From an uncultured Flavobacteriales bacterium (GTDB lineage Bacteria; Bacteroidota; Bacteroidia; Flavobacteriales; Schleiferiaceae): DNA of 64,000 nt. The translations under genes were made by a program, and so were the position numbers. The stretch spans positions 1-64,000 of the forward strand of contig CALKDS010000035.1 of NCBI GenBank assembly GCA_938084135.1. Reading direction: 5' to 3'. This document shows positions 55,047 through 63,598 of the stretch, piece after piece (the first letter of the stretch is position 1; every line of letters begins with the position of its first letter). The notes under the pieces are model-generated. The model was not told the origin of the DNA. It searched no databases and saw only the letters and a list, made by a program, of their open reading frames with translations.

Positions 55047-56630
55047 ATGAGTAATGTAAATCCTTTCAAAAATCTTAAAGCCGATATCCCATCAAGTATT
55101 GTCGTCTTTTTCGTAGCACTCCCTTTATGTTTAGGAATCGCACTAGCTAGTGGAGCTCCATTATTTTCAGGATTAATAGCGGGAATAGTAGGAGGCATTA
55201 TAGTAGGAGCCTTAAGTGGATCTTCACTAGGAGTTAGCGGGCCAGCTGCAGGCCTTGCTGCCATTGTACTTGTAGCCATAGGCGATCTGGGATTTGAGAG
55301 CTTCTTATTGGCTGTTGTTTTAGGCGGTGCAATACAAATTCTTTTTGGAATACTTCAAATGGGTCTTATAGGATACTACTTCCCTTCCTCCGTCATAAAA
55401 GGCATGTTAACTGGTATTGGAATTATTATTATTCTAAAGCAAATCCCTCACTTTTTTGGCTATGACACTGATCCAGGAGGAGACTTTGCGTTTTTTCAAG
55501 AAAATGGAGAAAATACGTTCTCAGAAATCACCAATGCCTTTAGTTTTATTAACCCTGGCGCAGCAGTCATTGGTATGATTAGCTTATTTATTTTGATAAT
55601 CTGGGGAAATGTACTTTCAAAAAAAGGTAAAATATTCCAAATTATTCAAGGTCCTTTAGTTGCTGTAGTGGTTGGGATTATCTATTTCTTAATAACATCT
55701 GGAAACGATTTTTGGAGTATTTCTTCTAACCATTTAGTCAGTGTTCCCGTACCCGAAGATGCGAGTTCGTTTTTTTCCCAGTTTAGTTTTCCCAATTTCA
55801 AAGCTATTACAAACCCTCAAGTCTGGATTACTGCTTTCACGATAGCTTTAGTAGCAAGCCTTGAAACTTTGTTATGCGTTGAGGCTACAGATAAATTAGA
55901 TCCGACAAAACGTGTTACTCCAACAAATAGAGAATTACTAGCTCAGGGGTCAGGAAATATAATTTCCGGTCTAATTGGTGGATTACCTATTACTCAGGTA
56001 ATTGTGCGGAGCTCCGCTAATATTCAGTCTGGAGGAAAAACAAAAATGGCTAGCATACTTCACGGATTCTTACTATTAATTTCTGTTGTTTTAATCCCGA
56101 CTTTTTTAAATAAGATACCATTATCTGTTTTAGCGGCGATATTATTCATTGTGGGTTATAAGCTTGCAAAACCTGCGTTATTTAAAGTTATGTTTGAAAA
56201 AGGGTGGAAACAATTTGCACCTTTTATTGTAACAATTCTTGGTATTGTATTTACGAATTTACTGTTAGGGATAATGTTTGGTCTTGCAGTAAGTGCTCTA
56301 ATCGTAATAGTTAAAAGTTTTCAAAACTCCCATTTTTTACATTTAGAAGATAAAAGTAATGGGACAAGTAGAATAAAAATGACTCTTGCTGAAGAAGTGA
56401 CATTTTTTAATAAAGGTGCAATTCTTAAAGAGTTAGACAATCTTCCAAATAATACTTTTTTAGAATTAGACGTTAGAAATACCATTTATATTGATGATGA
56501 TATTGTAGAAATATTAGAAGACTTTTTAGATAAATCTAAAGATAGAAAAATCAACATTCAAGTGAACTGGTCAAAAGGAATCATGGATAATCCCGAAAGC
56601 TTTTATCAATTTTTTGAAACAATTAAATAG
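55047..56630 (+). CDS. SulP-family anion transporter with STAS-like C-terminus (possible bicarbonate transporter)
   Basis: A 527-residue transporter. The membrane domain shows SIVVFFVALPLCLGIALASGAPLFSG, GVSGPAAGLA and GNIISGLIGGLPITQVIVRSSANI, a pattern common in SulP proteins associated with carbonic anhydrases in marine bacteria. A divergent STAS-like domain covers about 440-527 (LELDVRNTIYIDDDIVEILEDF). It lacks the large insert of the first SulP. Bicarbonate is a plausible substrate, but no carbonic anhydrase is nearby, so this is inference. Probably cotranscribed with tetR. Confidence 0.88.
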   Translation: MSNVNPFKNLKADIPSSIVVFFVALPLCLGIALASGAPLFSGLIAGIVGGIIVGALSGSSLGVSGPAAGLAAIVLVAIGDLGFESFLLAVVLGGAIQILFGILQMGLIGYYFPSSVIKGMLTGIGIIIILKQIPHFFGYDTDPGGDFAFFQENGENTFSEITNAFSFINPGAAVIGMISLFILIIWGNVLSKKGKIFQIIQGPLVAVVVGIIYFLITSGNDFWSISSNHLVSVPVPEDASSFFSQFSFPNFKAITNPQVWITAFTIALVASLETLLCVEATDKLDPTKRVTPTNRELLAQGSGNIISGLIGGLPITQVIVRSSANIQSGGKTKMASILHGFLLLISVVLIPTFLNKIPLSVLAAILFIVGYKLAKPALFKVMFEKGWKQFAPFIVTILGIVFTNLLLGIMFGLAVSALIVIVKSFQNSHFLHLEDKSNGTSRIKMTLAEEVTFFNKGAILKELDNLPNNTFLELDVRNTIYIDDDIVEILEDFLDKSKDRKINIQVNWSKGIMDNPESFYQFFETIK

Positions 56631-56819
56631 GGGGTTTACTATAAATCATCATTAAATCTCCAAATAAACTATTAGCTTGTTGATCTGAAATTGTAGGATA
56701 AGAAATGTTCTTCTTGAACAAGATTTATTACTCTTATCTCTATCATTTTTTTATTAAGAGTTAATAGTTCAATAAAAGAGTACTTTTGCGCGGCCAAATA
56801 ACATTTGAGGCCACTGATT
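56631..56819 (+). other. Leader region of typA with nested hairpin and -7 box
   Basis: GATAAGA (56697-56703) can pair with TCTTATC (56732-56738), enclosing a smaller TGTTC/GAACA hairpin (56706-56720). A TACTTTTG -7 box at 56781-56788 lies downstream of these, 31 bases before the typA ATG, so the hairpins are more likely a terminator of sulP or an upstream structure than part of the main typA leader. Confidence 0.35.
56781..56788 (+). promoter_or_regulatory. -7 promoter box (TACTTTTG) of typA
   Basis: TACTTTTG matches TAnnTTTG, 31 bases before the ATG at 56820. No TTTG at the expected -33 position. Confidence 0.5.
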
Positions 56820-58595
56820 ATGACTGAAATAAAAAATATTGCAATTATTGCTCACGTCGACCATGGAAAAACTACTCTGGTTGATAAGATTCTTCATTAT
56901 TGTCAGCTATTTCGATCTAACCAAGAAACGGGTGAGTTAATTCTTGATAGTAATGATTTGGAAAGGGAACGAGGAATAACTATCCTTTCCAAGAATGTCA
57001 GCGTCACTTATAAAGATGTTAAAATCAATATTATTGATACCCCTGGACACGCAGATTTCGGGGGGGAAGTTGAAAGAGTTTTAAATATGGCAGATGGTGT
57101 TTTATTGCTTGTAGATGCTTTTGAAGGCCCGATGCCTCAAACACGTTTTGTGCTGCAAAAAGCTCTTCAATTAGGATTAAAGCCAATTGTAGTCGTAAAC
57201 AAAGTTGACAAACTAAATTGTGATCCTGAATCTGCGCATGAGGCTGTTTTTGATTTAATGTTTTCTCTAGATGCTTCAGAAGAACAACTTGATTTTCCAT
57301 GTGTTTATGGTTCAGCAAAACAAAATTGGATGAGTAATGACTGGAACGAGAGAACGGATACAATTGAACCACTGCTTGATATGGTTTTAAAGCATGTTCC
57401 CACAGCTCAAGTAAATCCTGGGACTCCCCAAATGCTGATAACTTCATTAGATTTCTCTACATATACAGGGAGAATGGCAATTGGACGAGTTCATAGAGGA
57501 GAATTATCTGAAAACATGCCTGTTTGTCTTGTTAAACGTGATGGCAAAAAAATTAAAACAAAAATTAAAGAACTATTCATATTTGAAGGGCTAGGTAAAG
57601 TCCGAACAGAGAAAGTTGGTGTAGGAGAAATATGTGCGTTCAATGGAATCGAGGGGTTTGAAATTGGCGATACCATTGCTGACTGGGAAACACCTGAAGG
57701 TCTACCTCCAATATCTATTGATGAACCTACCATGAGCATGATATTTACAATCAATGACTCTCCATTTTTTGGAAAGGAAGGAAAGTATGTGACCTCCAGG
57801 CATTTACGAGACCGACTTGAAAAAGAATTAGAAAAAAATTTAGCCTTAAAAATGGAATTAACAGATTCCGCTGATACTTTTAGAATCTTTGGTAGAGGAG
57901 TGCTTCATTTGTCGGTTCTGATTGAAACTATGAGAAGAGAAGGCTACGAACTTCAAATTGGGAATCCTGAAGTAATTATAAAAGAAATAGATGGTGTTAA
58001 ATGTGAGCCTGTTGAAGAATTAGTCATCGACTTACCCGAAACCATGAGCGGAACAGCAGTAGAAATGGCAACACTAAGAAAAGGCGAGTTACTAAATATG
58101 GTGCCTAAAGGTGACCGCATGATTTTAACATTTCAAATTCCATCTCGAGGATTGATTGGATTACGAAACTCACTTTTGACTTCTACTTCTGGTGAAGCAA
58201 TCATGAATCATCGTTTTATTGAATTCCAACCATTAAAACCAAATCTTCCAAGAAGGACTAATGGCTCACTAGTTTCTATGGAGCAAGGAATGTCAATAGC
58301 TTACTCAATCGACCGTCTTCAAGATAGGGGTCGATTTTTCATTGAGCCTGGAGAAGATATTTATGCAGGACAAATTTGCGGTGAGCACACTCGGGGGAGT
58401 GATTTAGATGTCAACCTAACCAAAGCCAAAAAACAAACAAATGTCAGAGCTTCTGGAACAGATGACAAGGTTCGAATAGCTCCAGCAATAAAGCTGAGTT
58501 TAGAAGAAGCTCTGGAATACATTCAATCAGATGAGTTAGTTGAAATAACTCCAAAAAGTTTACGCTTAAGAAAGCGTAGAAAAAATAAAAATTGA
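56820..58595 (+). CDS. typA: Ribosome-associated translational GTPase TypA/BipA
   Basis: A 591-residue GTPase from the ATG at 56820 ([10 protein letters not shown]); the TTG at 56805 is rejected. G motifs are AHVDHGKTT (G1), RERGITI (G2), DTPGHADF (G3), NKVDK (G4) and GSAKQ (G5). Elongation-factor domains 2, III and V and the BipA-specific C-terminal domain follow ([18 protein letters not shown], and a basic tail [10 protein letters not shown]). BipA helps 50S assembly and stress adaptation, notably in the cold. Monocistronic as far as I can see. Confidence 0.96.
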   Translation: MTEIKNIAIIAHVDHGKTTLVDKILHYCQLFRSNQETGELILDSNDLERERGITILSKNVSVTYKDVKINIIDTPGHADFGGEVERVLNMADGVLLLVDAFEGPMPQTRFVLQKALQLGLKPIVVVNKVDKLNCDPESAHEAVFDLMFSLDASEEQLDFPCVYGSAKQNWMSNDWNERTDTIEPLLDMVLKHVPTAQVNPGTPQMLITSLDFSTYTGRMAIGRVHRGELSENMPVCLVKRDGKKIKTKIKELFIFEGLGKVRTEKVGVGEICAFNGIEGFEIGDTIADWETPEGLPPISIDEPTMSMIFTINDSPFFGKEGKYVTSRHLRDRLEKELEKNLALKMELTDSADTFRIFGRGVLHLSVLIETMRREGYELQIGNPEVIIKEIDGVKCEPVEELVIDLPETMSGTAVEMATLRKGELLNMVPKGDRMILTFQIPSRGLIGLRNSLLTSTSGEAIMNHRFIEFQPLKPNLPRRTNGSLVSMEQGMSIAYSIDRLQDRGRFFIEPGEDIYAGQICGEHTRGSDLDVNLTKAKKQTNVRASGTDDKVRIAPAIKLSLEEALEYIQSDELVEITPKSLRLRKRRKNKN

Positions 58596-58647
58596 GAATT
58601 AAGATTTAATAGAATTTAAAAAATTACATTCATCACCATTTAATGGC

Positions 58648-58680
58648 ATGAATATTAGTTTGTACATTCATATTAAATAA
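58648..58680 (+). other. Possible short upstream ORF (10 codons)
   Basis: An ATG at 58648 opens MNISLYIHIK and stops at TAA 58678-58680, 7 bases before the antiporter start. ATGAAT (58648-58653) pairs with ATTCAT (58666-58671) in the same stretch. It may be chance, but it is the only ATG-initiated frame leading into a gene that itself starts with TTG. Confidence 0.25.
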
Positions 58681-58687
58681 CAAAATA

Positions 58688-59965
58688 TTGAGCAATTTAA
58701 TTAACACTCCATCTGTTCTTATCGCTCTAGCAGGAATTGTTATAGTGTCTTACCTCTTTAATCTGCTCGCAAAGAGGACAAAAGTTCCAAGTGTTTTGAT
58801 GCTTCTTGGAATGGGTATGATACTAAGTACTGTTGGGAACTACTTTTCTGTTCCTCAACCTAACGTTCAACCTTCGCTGGAGATCCTGGGCAGTATAGGT
58901 CTAATAATGATAGTCCTCGAAGCTGCATTAGATCTTGAATTTAGCAGAGACAGAAGAAGTCTAGTAGGCAGGAGCCTAATGCTAACACTATTTGAGATGG
59001 GATTCACCGTTTTATTTCTTGCGGGACTATTTCATGTAGGCATGGATGCCACTTGGGAAAGTGCTCTACTGTATGCGGTTCCTTTAAGTATTTTAAGTTC
59101 TGCAATAGTTATTCCTAGCATTGAATATTTTAAAAAAGACCTGAAAGAGTTCATGATATATCAATCAACTTTCAGCGATATAGTTGGAATTATGCTATTT
59201 TATTTCCTTGTCGAAGGATTTGAAAACCCAAGCGGTAGCGTCATTGAATGGTTGCTGCAGTTTGGCTGGTCTTTTGGGATTAGTGTTATCGTCTCTGCTG
59301 TTTTTTCTTACTTGCTCGTTCTTCTCCTTCAAAACATAAAAACACAACTTAAGTTGTTTCTTTTAATTTCTGTTTTAATACTTCTTTATGCAGTTGGAAA
59401 ATTACTCCATTTAAGCTCCTTGTTAGTAATTCTTATTTTCGGAATGATTCTCAATAATCCAAAGCTCTTCTTCCCGGGAAGACTTCAACGATTACTTAAG
59501 GCTGATATAGTTAATTCGCTTCTCAAAGATTTTAAGTTAATCACAAGGGAAACTGCGTTTATCGTAAGAACATTTTTTTTCGTTGTTTTTGGTTATAGTA
59601 TTGATCTAACTTCTTTAGGGAATCCGCTTGTTATTTTCTTTGCGGCTCTTTCATTAGTTGGGATTTATCAAATTCGTAAAATGGCAATATCATGGACTGT
59701 TTCGAAGCCTACCCTGCTGTTAAACTATTTGGCTCCTAGAGGTTTAATTACAATTTTATTGTTTTATGCAATCCCTGAAAACATGATCATAACTCAATTT
59801 GATAATGGGATTTTACTCTATATAATACTTGCAAGCAGTAGCATAATGGCCTGGGGAATGGTTCGTCACCAAGAAAAAGATGATCATCGAACCCTTGGAG
59901 AAGTTATTAGAGAAACTGGTAGCATCGACCCAGAGGGACTAGAAGGAGAATCTAGAATCAAATAA
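58688..59965 (+). CDS. Cation:proton antiporter (CPA family)
   Basis: A 425-residue inner-membrane protein with about 12 membrane segments and a short cytoplasmic tail. Phrases typical of the Na+/H+ and K+/H+ exchanger superfamily include TKVPSVLMLLGMGMIL, VLEAALDLEF in the early helices, and YLAPRGLITILLFYAIP late. It probably exchanges sodium or potassium for protons and complements sodium-coupled uptake. The start must be the TTG at 58688 or later: the first ATG codons fall inside the second membrane segment. It converges on polA. Confidence 0.85.
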   Translation: MSNLINTPSVLIALAGIVIVSYLFNLLAKRTKVPSVLMLLGMGMILSTVGNYFSVPQPNVQPSLEILGSIGLIMIVLEAALDLEFSRDRRSLVGRSLMLTLFEMGFTVLFLAGLFHVGMDATWESALLYAVPLSILSSAIVIPSIEYFKKDLKEFMIYQSTFSDIVGIMLFYFLVEGFENPSGSVIEWLLQFGWSFGISVIVSAVFSYLLVLLLQNIKTQLKLFLLISVLILLYAVGKLLHLSSLLVILIFGMILNNPKLFFPGRLQRLLKADIVNSLLKDFKLITRETAFIVRTFFFVVFGYSIDLTSLGNPLVIFFAALSLVGIYQIRKMAISWTVSKPTLLLNYLAPRGLITILLFYAIPENMIITQFDNGILLYIILASSSIMAWGMVRHQEKDDHRTLGEVIRETGSIDPEGLEGESRIK

Positions 59966-59987
59966 TTAGTATTTTATTACTTTTAAT

Positions 59988-62813
59988 TTAGTGAGCGTCT
60001 AACCAATTGTTCCCAACTCCCGTATCAACAACAAGTGGAACATTCAGTTTAAAAGCGTTTTCCATTTCTTGAGTCACTAACAACCTTAACTCATCAAGTT
60101 CACTTTTTATAGCATCAAAGACTAATTCATCATGAACTTGAATGATCATCTTTGAAAGGAATCCCTCTTTTTTCATTCTATTATCAACGCCAATCATAGC
60201 CAATTTCATAATGTCAGCTGCGGTTCCTTGAATAGGAGCATTCACGGCATTGCGCTCTGCGTGTCCTCTCATAACCCTATTGGGTGAATTTATTTCGGTT
60301 AAATATCGACGACGGCCAATTAACGTTTCTACAAAGCCTTTTTCACGCGCAAAAATTATCTGCTCTTCAATATACTTTTTTATTCCGGGATAAGATGAAA
60401 AATAACTTTCAATCACCTCTTTTGCCTCGGTTCGAGAAAGATTAGACTGTTGGCTAAGTCCAAATGCGGAAACTCCATAAATTATTCCAAAATTAATAGT
60501 TTTTGCATTTCCTCTTTGCTCTCTTGAAACTTTATTTAAAGGGACATTGAAGACTTTAGATGCCGTTTTAGCATGAATATCTTCACCACTTAAGAATGCT
60601 TCCTGCATCGCTTTGTCTTGACTCATCGAGGCAATAACTCTTAATTCAATTTGAGAATAATCCGCACTCAATAAAACATGATTTAAATCTTTGGCAACAA
60701 ATAATTCTCTCACCCGTCTCCCTCTTGGTGTCCTAATTGGGATGTTTTGCAGATTAGGGTTAGCGCTAGATAATCTTCCTGTTGAAGCTATAGCTTGATT
60801 AAATGTAGTATGAATTCTTCCCGTATCGGGATTAACCAGCTGCGGTAATGCATCTACATATGTGCTTTTTAGTTTCCCTAATTGTCTCCACTCTAAAAGT
60901 TTTTTCACAATTACATGCTCTTCAGATAATTTCTCAATCACTTCTTCCCCAGTAGCATACTGACCTGTTTTTGTTTTTTTGATTTTACCTTTTCCGATTT
61001 TAAGCTCATCAAAAAGAATTTCACCAAGTTGTTTTGGAGAGGCTAAATTGAATTCACGCCCTGCAATTTTATGAACCTCTAACTCAAGGTTTGTCATTTC
61101 TATCCCTAATTCTTGAGAATAAGTATTCAGACCTTGTTCGTCAACACTTACCCCACATGACTCCATATCTGAAAGAACAGGAATCAAAAAGGATTCCACA
61201 TCAGAATAAAGTTTATCTAATTCCAACTCTTGGAGTTTAATTTGTAAAATATTTGATAACTGGCAAACTAGATCGACCTCTTCACACTTTAACTGACTTA
61301 AATCCTTTATTGAAAAGTTTGAAAAATTCACGGTTTTTTTATCCGTTTTATGAAACGAGTATAAATAGTTTGATTCAGCGGGGTGAGACAAATAATTCAC
61401 AAATAATTTCTCTTTTGTATGCCTTTGATCTGGCTCTATCAAGTAATGCATTATCATGGTGTCTAAAAAAGTTCCACGAAGCATAATGCCATACTTCAAG
61501 AGGCATTTTGACTTGTCTTTTATGTCATGTGCGACTTTTCTAATGGTCTCATCTTCAAAAATATTCTTAAATATTTCTAAATATTTAGAGGTACCATCTT
61601 TATAATCAGATAATGGGACATAATAAGCTCGTTTTGAAGAATAACTAAAAGCTAATCCAACTATTGTATTCTCCTTAGTTGGTGTCGATTCTATCTGAAA
61701 GCTGAAGCAAAAAGAGTTTTGATCTAGAAGCTTTCGATTCAATAACCCTGCAGCAGGAATAGAGTCTATTAAAACATAATCATTATCATGTGAATTATTA
61801 TTCGAGCTAGATGAAATATTTTCAATTTCAGCATCAATAGAAGAGCTGAACAAATCCATCTGGCCGTCTTTTTTCAATTTGACCTTAGGGGTTTGCTCTT
61901 TTGCAACACTAATATTTTTCGTTGGGTATGAGTCTTTAGTTTTATTTATTAATCTTCTTGATAAACTCCTGAATTCCAATTCATCTAGCAAGTCTCCTAA
62001 TGCAGTCTCATTGGCGTCTTTACGAATCAAATCTTCTTCATTAAGATCAATGGGAACATCTGTGATTATTCTAGCTAGTATTTTTGACATTCTTCCTTGA
62101 TCAGCAAATTCGCGAACTTTTTCACCAAGCTTACCTTTTATCTTATCAGCATTATTAAGAATTCCCTCCATCGAATCATACTCAGCTAATAATTTTGCTG
62201 CTGTTTTTTCACCTACACTTGGGATCCCCGGAATATTATCTGCAGAATCTCCCATTAAACCTAAAACATCTATCACTTGTTCTACCCTTGAGATATCCCA
62301 CTTTTCACAAATCTCTTTTGGGCCTAAAACTGTTGCCGGATCGCCTCCTCTTCCAGGACGAAGCATCTTTATATTATCTGTTACGAGTTGTCCAAAGTCT
62401 TTATCCGGAGTCATCATAAACACATTATATCCAGATTTTTCTGCTTTTTTAGCCAAAGTCCCAATTACATCATCTGCCTCAAATCCCTTTACCCCAAGTG
62501 CAGAGATCTTCATAGCTTCTAAAATTTTATATATATATGGAACTGCTACCTTTATCCCTTCAGGTGTTTCATCACGATTTCCCTTATAGTCGGAAAATAG
62601 CTCTTCACGCGCAACACTTCCCCCGATATCAAATACCACAGCTATATGACTCGGATTGTGCTTTTCTAAAACATCCAATAGAGCCAATAAAAAGCCATAG
62701 ATAGCCGATGTTTCCATCCCCTTACTAGTAACCCTAGGGTTTTTAGCGAATGCAAAATATGCTCTAAAAATGAGAGCGTAAGCATCAAGCAAATAAAGTC
62801 GAGGTTGAGTCAT
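59988..62813 (-). CDS. polA: DNA polymerase I with degenerate 3'-5' exonuclease site
   Basis: A 941-residue family A polymerase. The 5' nuclease is intact (FEADDVIGTL, MMTPDKDFGQL, LGLMGDSADNIPG), and so is the polymerase domain: motif A ADYSQIELR (Asp718), motif B (Lys771, Phe775, Tyr779) and motif C QVHDELVFD (Asp895, Glu896). The middle domain aligns with E. coli Pol I, but the proofreading residues are largely lost. The Asp355 equivalent is Gln373 (FQIE for FDTE), Asp424 is Lys433 and Tyr497 is Leu508, while Glu375 and Asp514 remain. I infer no 3'-5' proofreading, as in Taq. Roles are Okazaki-fragment maturation and repair. Confidence 0.96.
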   Translation of the reverse strand: MTQPRLYLLDAYALIFRAYFAFAKNPRVTSKGMETSAIYGFLLALLDVLEKHNPSHIAVVFDIGGSVAREELFSDYKGNRDETPEGIKVAVPYIYKILEAMKISALGVKGFEADDVIGTLAKKAEKSGYNVFMMTPDKDFGQLVTDNIKMLRPGRGGDPATVLGPKEICEKWDISRVEQVIDVLGLMGDSADNIPGIPSVGEKTAAKLLAEYDSMEGILNNADKIKGKLGEKVREFADQGRMSKILARIITDVPIDLNEEDLIRKDANETALGDLLDELEFRSLSRRLINKTKDSYPTKNISVAKEQTPKVKLKKDGQMDLFSSSIDAEIENISSSSNNNSHDNDYVLIDSIPAAGLLNRKLLDQNSFCFSFQIESTPTKENTIVGLAFSYSSKRAYYVPLSDYKDGTSKYLEIFKNIFEDETIRKVAHDIKDKSKCLLKYGIMLRGTFLDTMIMHYLIEPDQRHTKEKLFVNYLSHPAESNYLYSFHKTDKKTVNFSNFSIKDLSQLKCEEVDLVCQLSNILQIKLQELELDKLYSDVESFLIPVLSDMESCGVSVDEQGLNTYSQELGIEMTNLELEVHKIAGREFNLASPKQLGEILFDELKIGKGKIKKTKTGQYATGEEVIEKLSEEHVIVKKLLEWRQLGKLKSTYVDALPQLVNPDTGRIHTTFNQAIASTGRLSSANPNLQNIPIRTPRGRRVRELFVAKDLNHVLLSADYSQIELRVIASMSQDKAMQEAFLSGEDIHAKTASKVFNVPLNKVSREQRGNAKTINFGIIYGVSAFGLSQQSNLSRTEAKEVIESYFSSYPGIKKYIEEQIIFAREKGFVETLIGRRRYLTEINSPNRVMRGHAERNAVNAPIQGTAADIMKLAMIGVDNRMKKEGFLSKMIIQVHDELVFDAIKSELDELRLLVTQEMENAFKLNVPLVVDTGVGNNWLDAH

Positions 62814-62832
62814 ACTAATTATCAGATTTCTT

Positions 62833-62840
62833 CAAAAATA
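62833..62840 (-). promoter_or_regulatory. -7 promoter box (TATTTTTG) of polA
   Basis: The minus strand reads TATTTTTG, 19 bases before the polA ATG. It is back to back with the plus-strand box at 62855. Confidence 0.4.
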
Positions 62841-62854
62841 CGGCCCTAAACCGC

Positions 62855-62862
62855 TACTTTTG
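62855..62862 (+). promoter_or_regulatory. -7 promoter box (TACTTTTG) of the glycosyltransferase-dihydroorotase operon
   Basis: TACTTTTG lies 10 bases before the ATG at 62873, so the predicted leader is only a few nucleotides. Confidence 0.5.
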
Positions 62863-62872
62863 ATGTTACGGT

Positions 62873-63598
62873 ATGATTAACAAAAGTCTCATCATTATTC
62901 CCACATTTAACGAGCGCGACAATATTGACGCTATAATTGAGGCTGTCCTTAATTTAAATGACGATTTTCACCTATTAATTGTTGATGATAATTCACCTGA
63001 CGGGACAGCAGACATTGTTCGTGGTCTTCAAAACCGACATTCGGGGAAGTTACACTTACAGTCAAGAAAAGGTAAGTTAGGCTTGGGGACTGCATATATC
63101 TATGGTTTCAAATGGGCTCTTAAAAAAGACTATGATTTCATATTTGAAATGGATGCTGATTTCTCTCATGATCCAAATGACTTATCTAAATTACTACAAG
63201 CATGCCTCACTGGTAAGGCGGACTTGGCAATTGGGTCAAGATATTCAAGTGGTGTAAATGTTGTTAATTGGCCAATGTCTAGAGTATTACTTAGCTACTG
63301 TGCATCAAAGTATGTTCGGTTCATAACAGGAATTCCAATTCACGATACAACAGCAGGCTTTAAATGTTATAAAAGGTCTGTTTTAGAGTCAATTGATTTC
63401 GAAAAAATAAGATTTACAGGATATGCATTCCAAATCGAAATGAAATTTCGTGCATGGAAAAAGGGGTTCAATCTCACTGAAGTTCCAGTTATTTTCACAG
63501 ACAGAAAATTAGGCCAAAGTAAAATGTCAAACGGAATTATTCGAGAAGCGATTTTTGGCGTTATTCTATTAAAAATTATGAGTTTATTTCGGAAATGA
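62873..63598 (+). CDS. Polyprenol-phosphate mannosyltransferase (DPM1-like glycosyltransferase 2)
   Basis: A 241-residue GT2 enzyme. IIPTFNERDNIDAII and VDDNSPDGTADIV form the nucleotide site. DADFSHDP carries the metal-binding acidic triad, and GSRYSSG and DTTAGFKCYKR are typical of dolichol-phosphate-mannose synthase-like proteins. It transfers a sugar (mannose or another) from a nucleotide to a lipid carrier for use in the periplasm. There is no C-terminal GtrA-type membrane domain, only a weak hydrophobic end, so it resembles the single-domain DPM1 form. It overlaps the dihydroorotase start by 4 bases. Confidence 0.88.
   Translation: MINKSLIIIPTFNERDNIDAIIEAVLNLNDDFHLLIVDDNSPDGTADIVRGLQNRHSGKLHLQSRKGKLGLGTAYIYGFKWALKKDYDFIFEMDADFSHDPNDLSKLLQACLTGKADLAIGSRYSSGVNVVNWPMSRVLLSYCASKYVRFITGIPIHDTTAGFKCYKRSVLESIDFEKIRFTGYAFQIEMKFRAWKKGFNLTEVPVIFTDRKLGQSKMSNGIIREAIFGVILLKIMSLFRK

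Noticed and set aside
57031-57447. 138-codon open frame on the minus strand
   Set aside because: Antisense within the typA GTPase domain, low-complexity Leu/His-rich translation.
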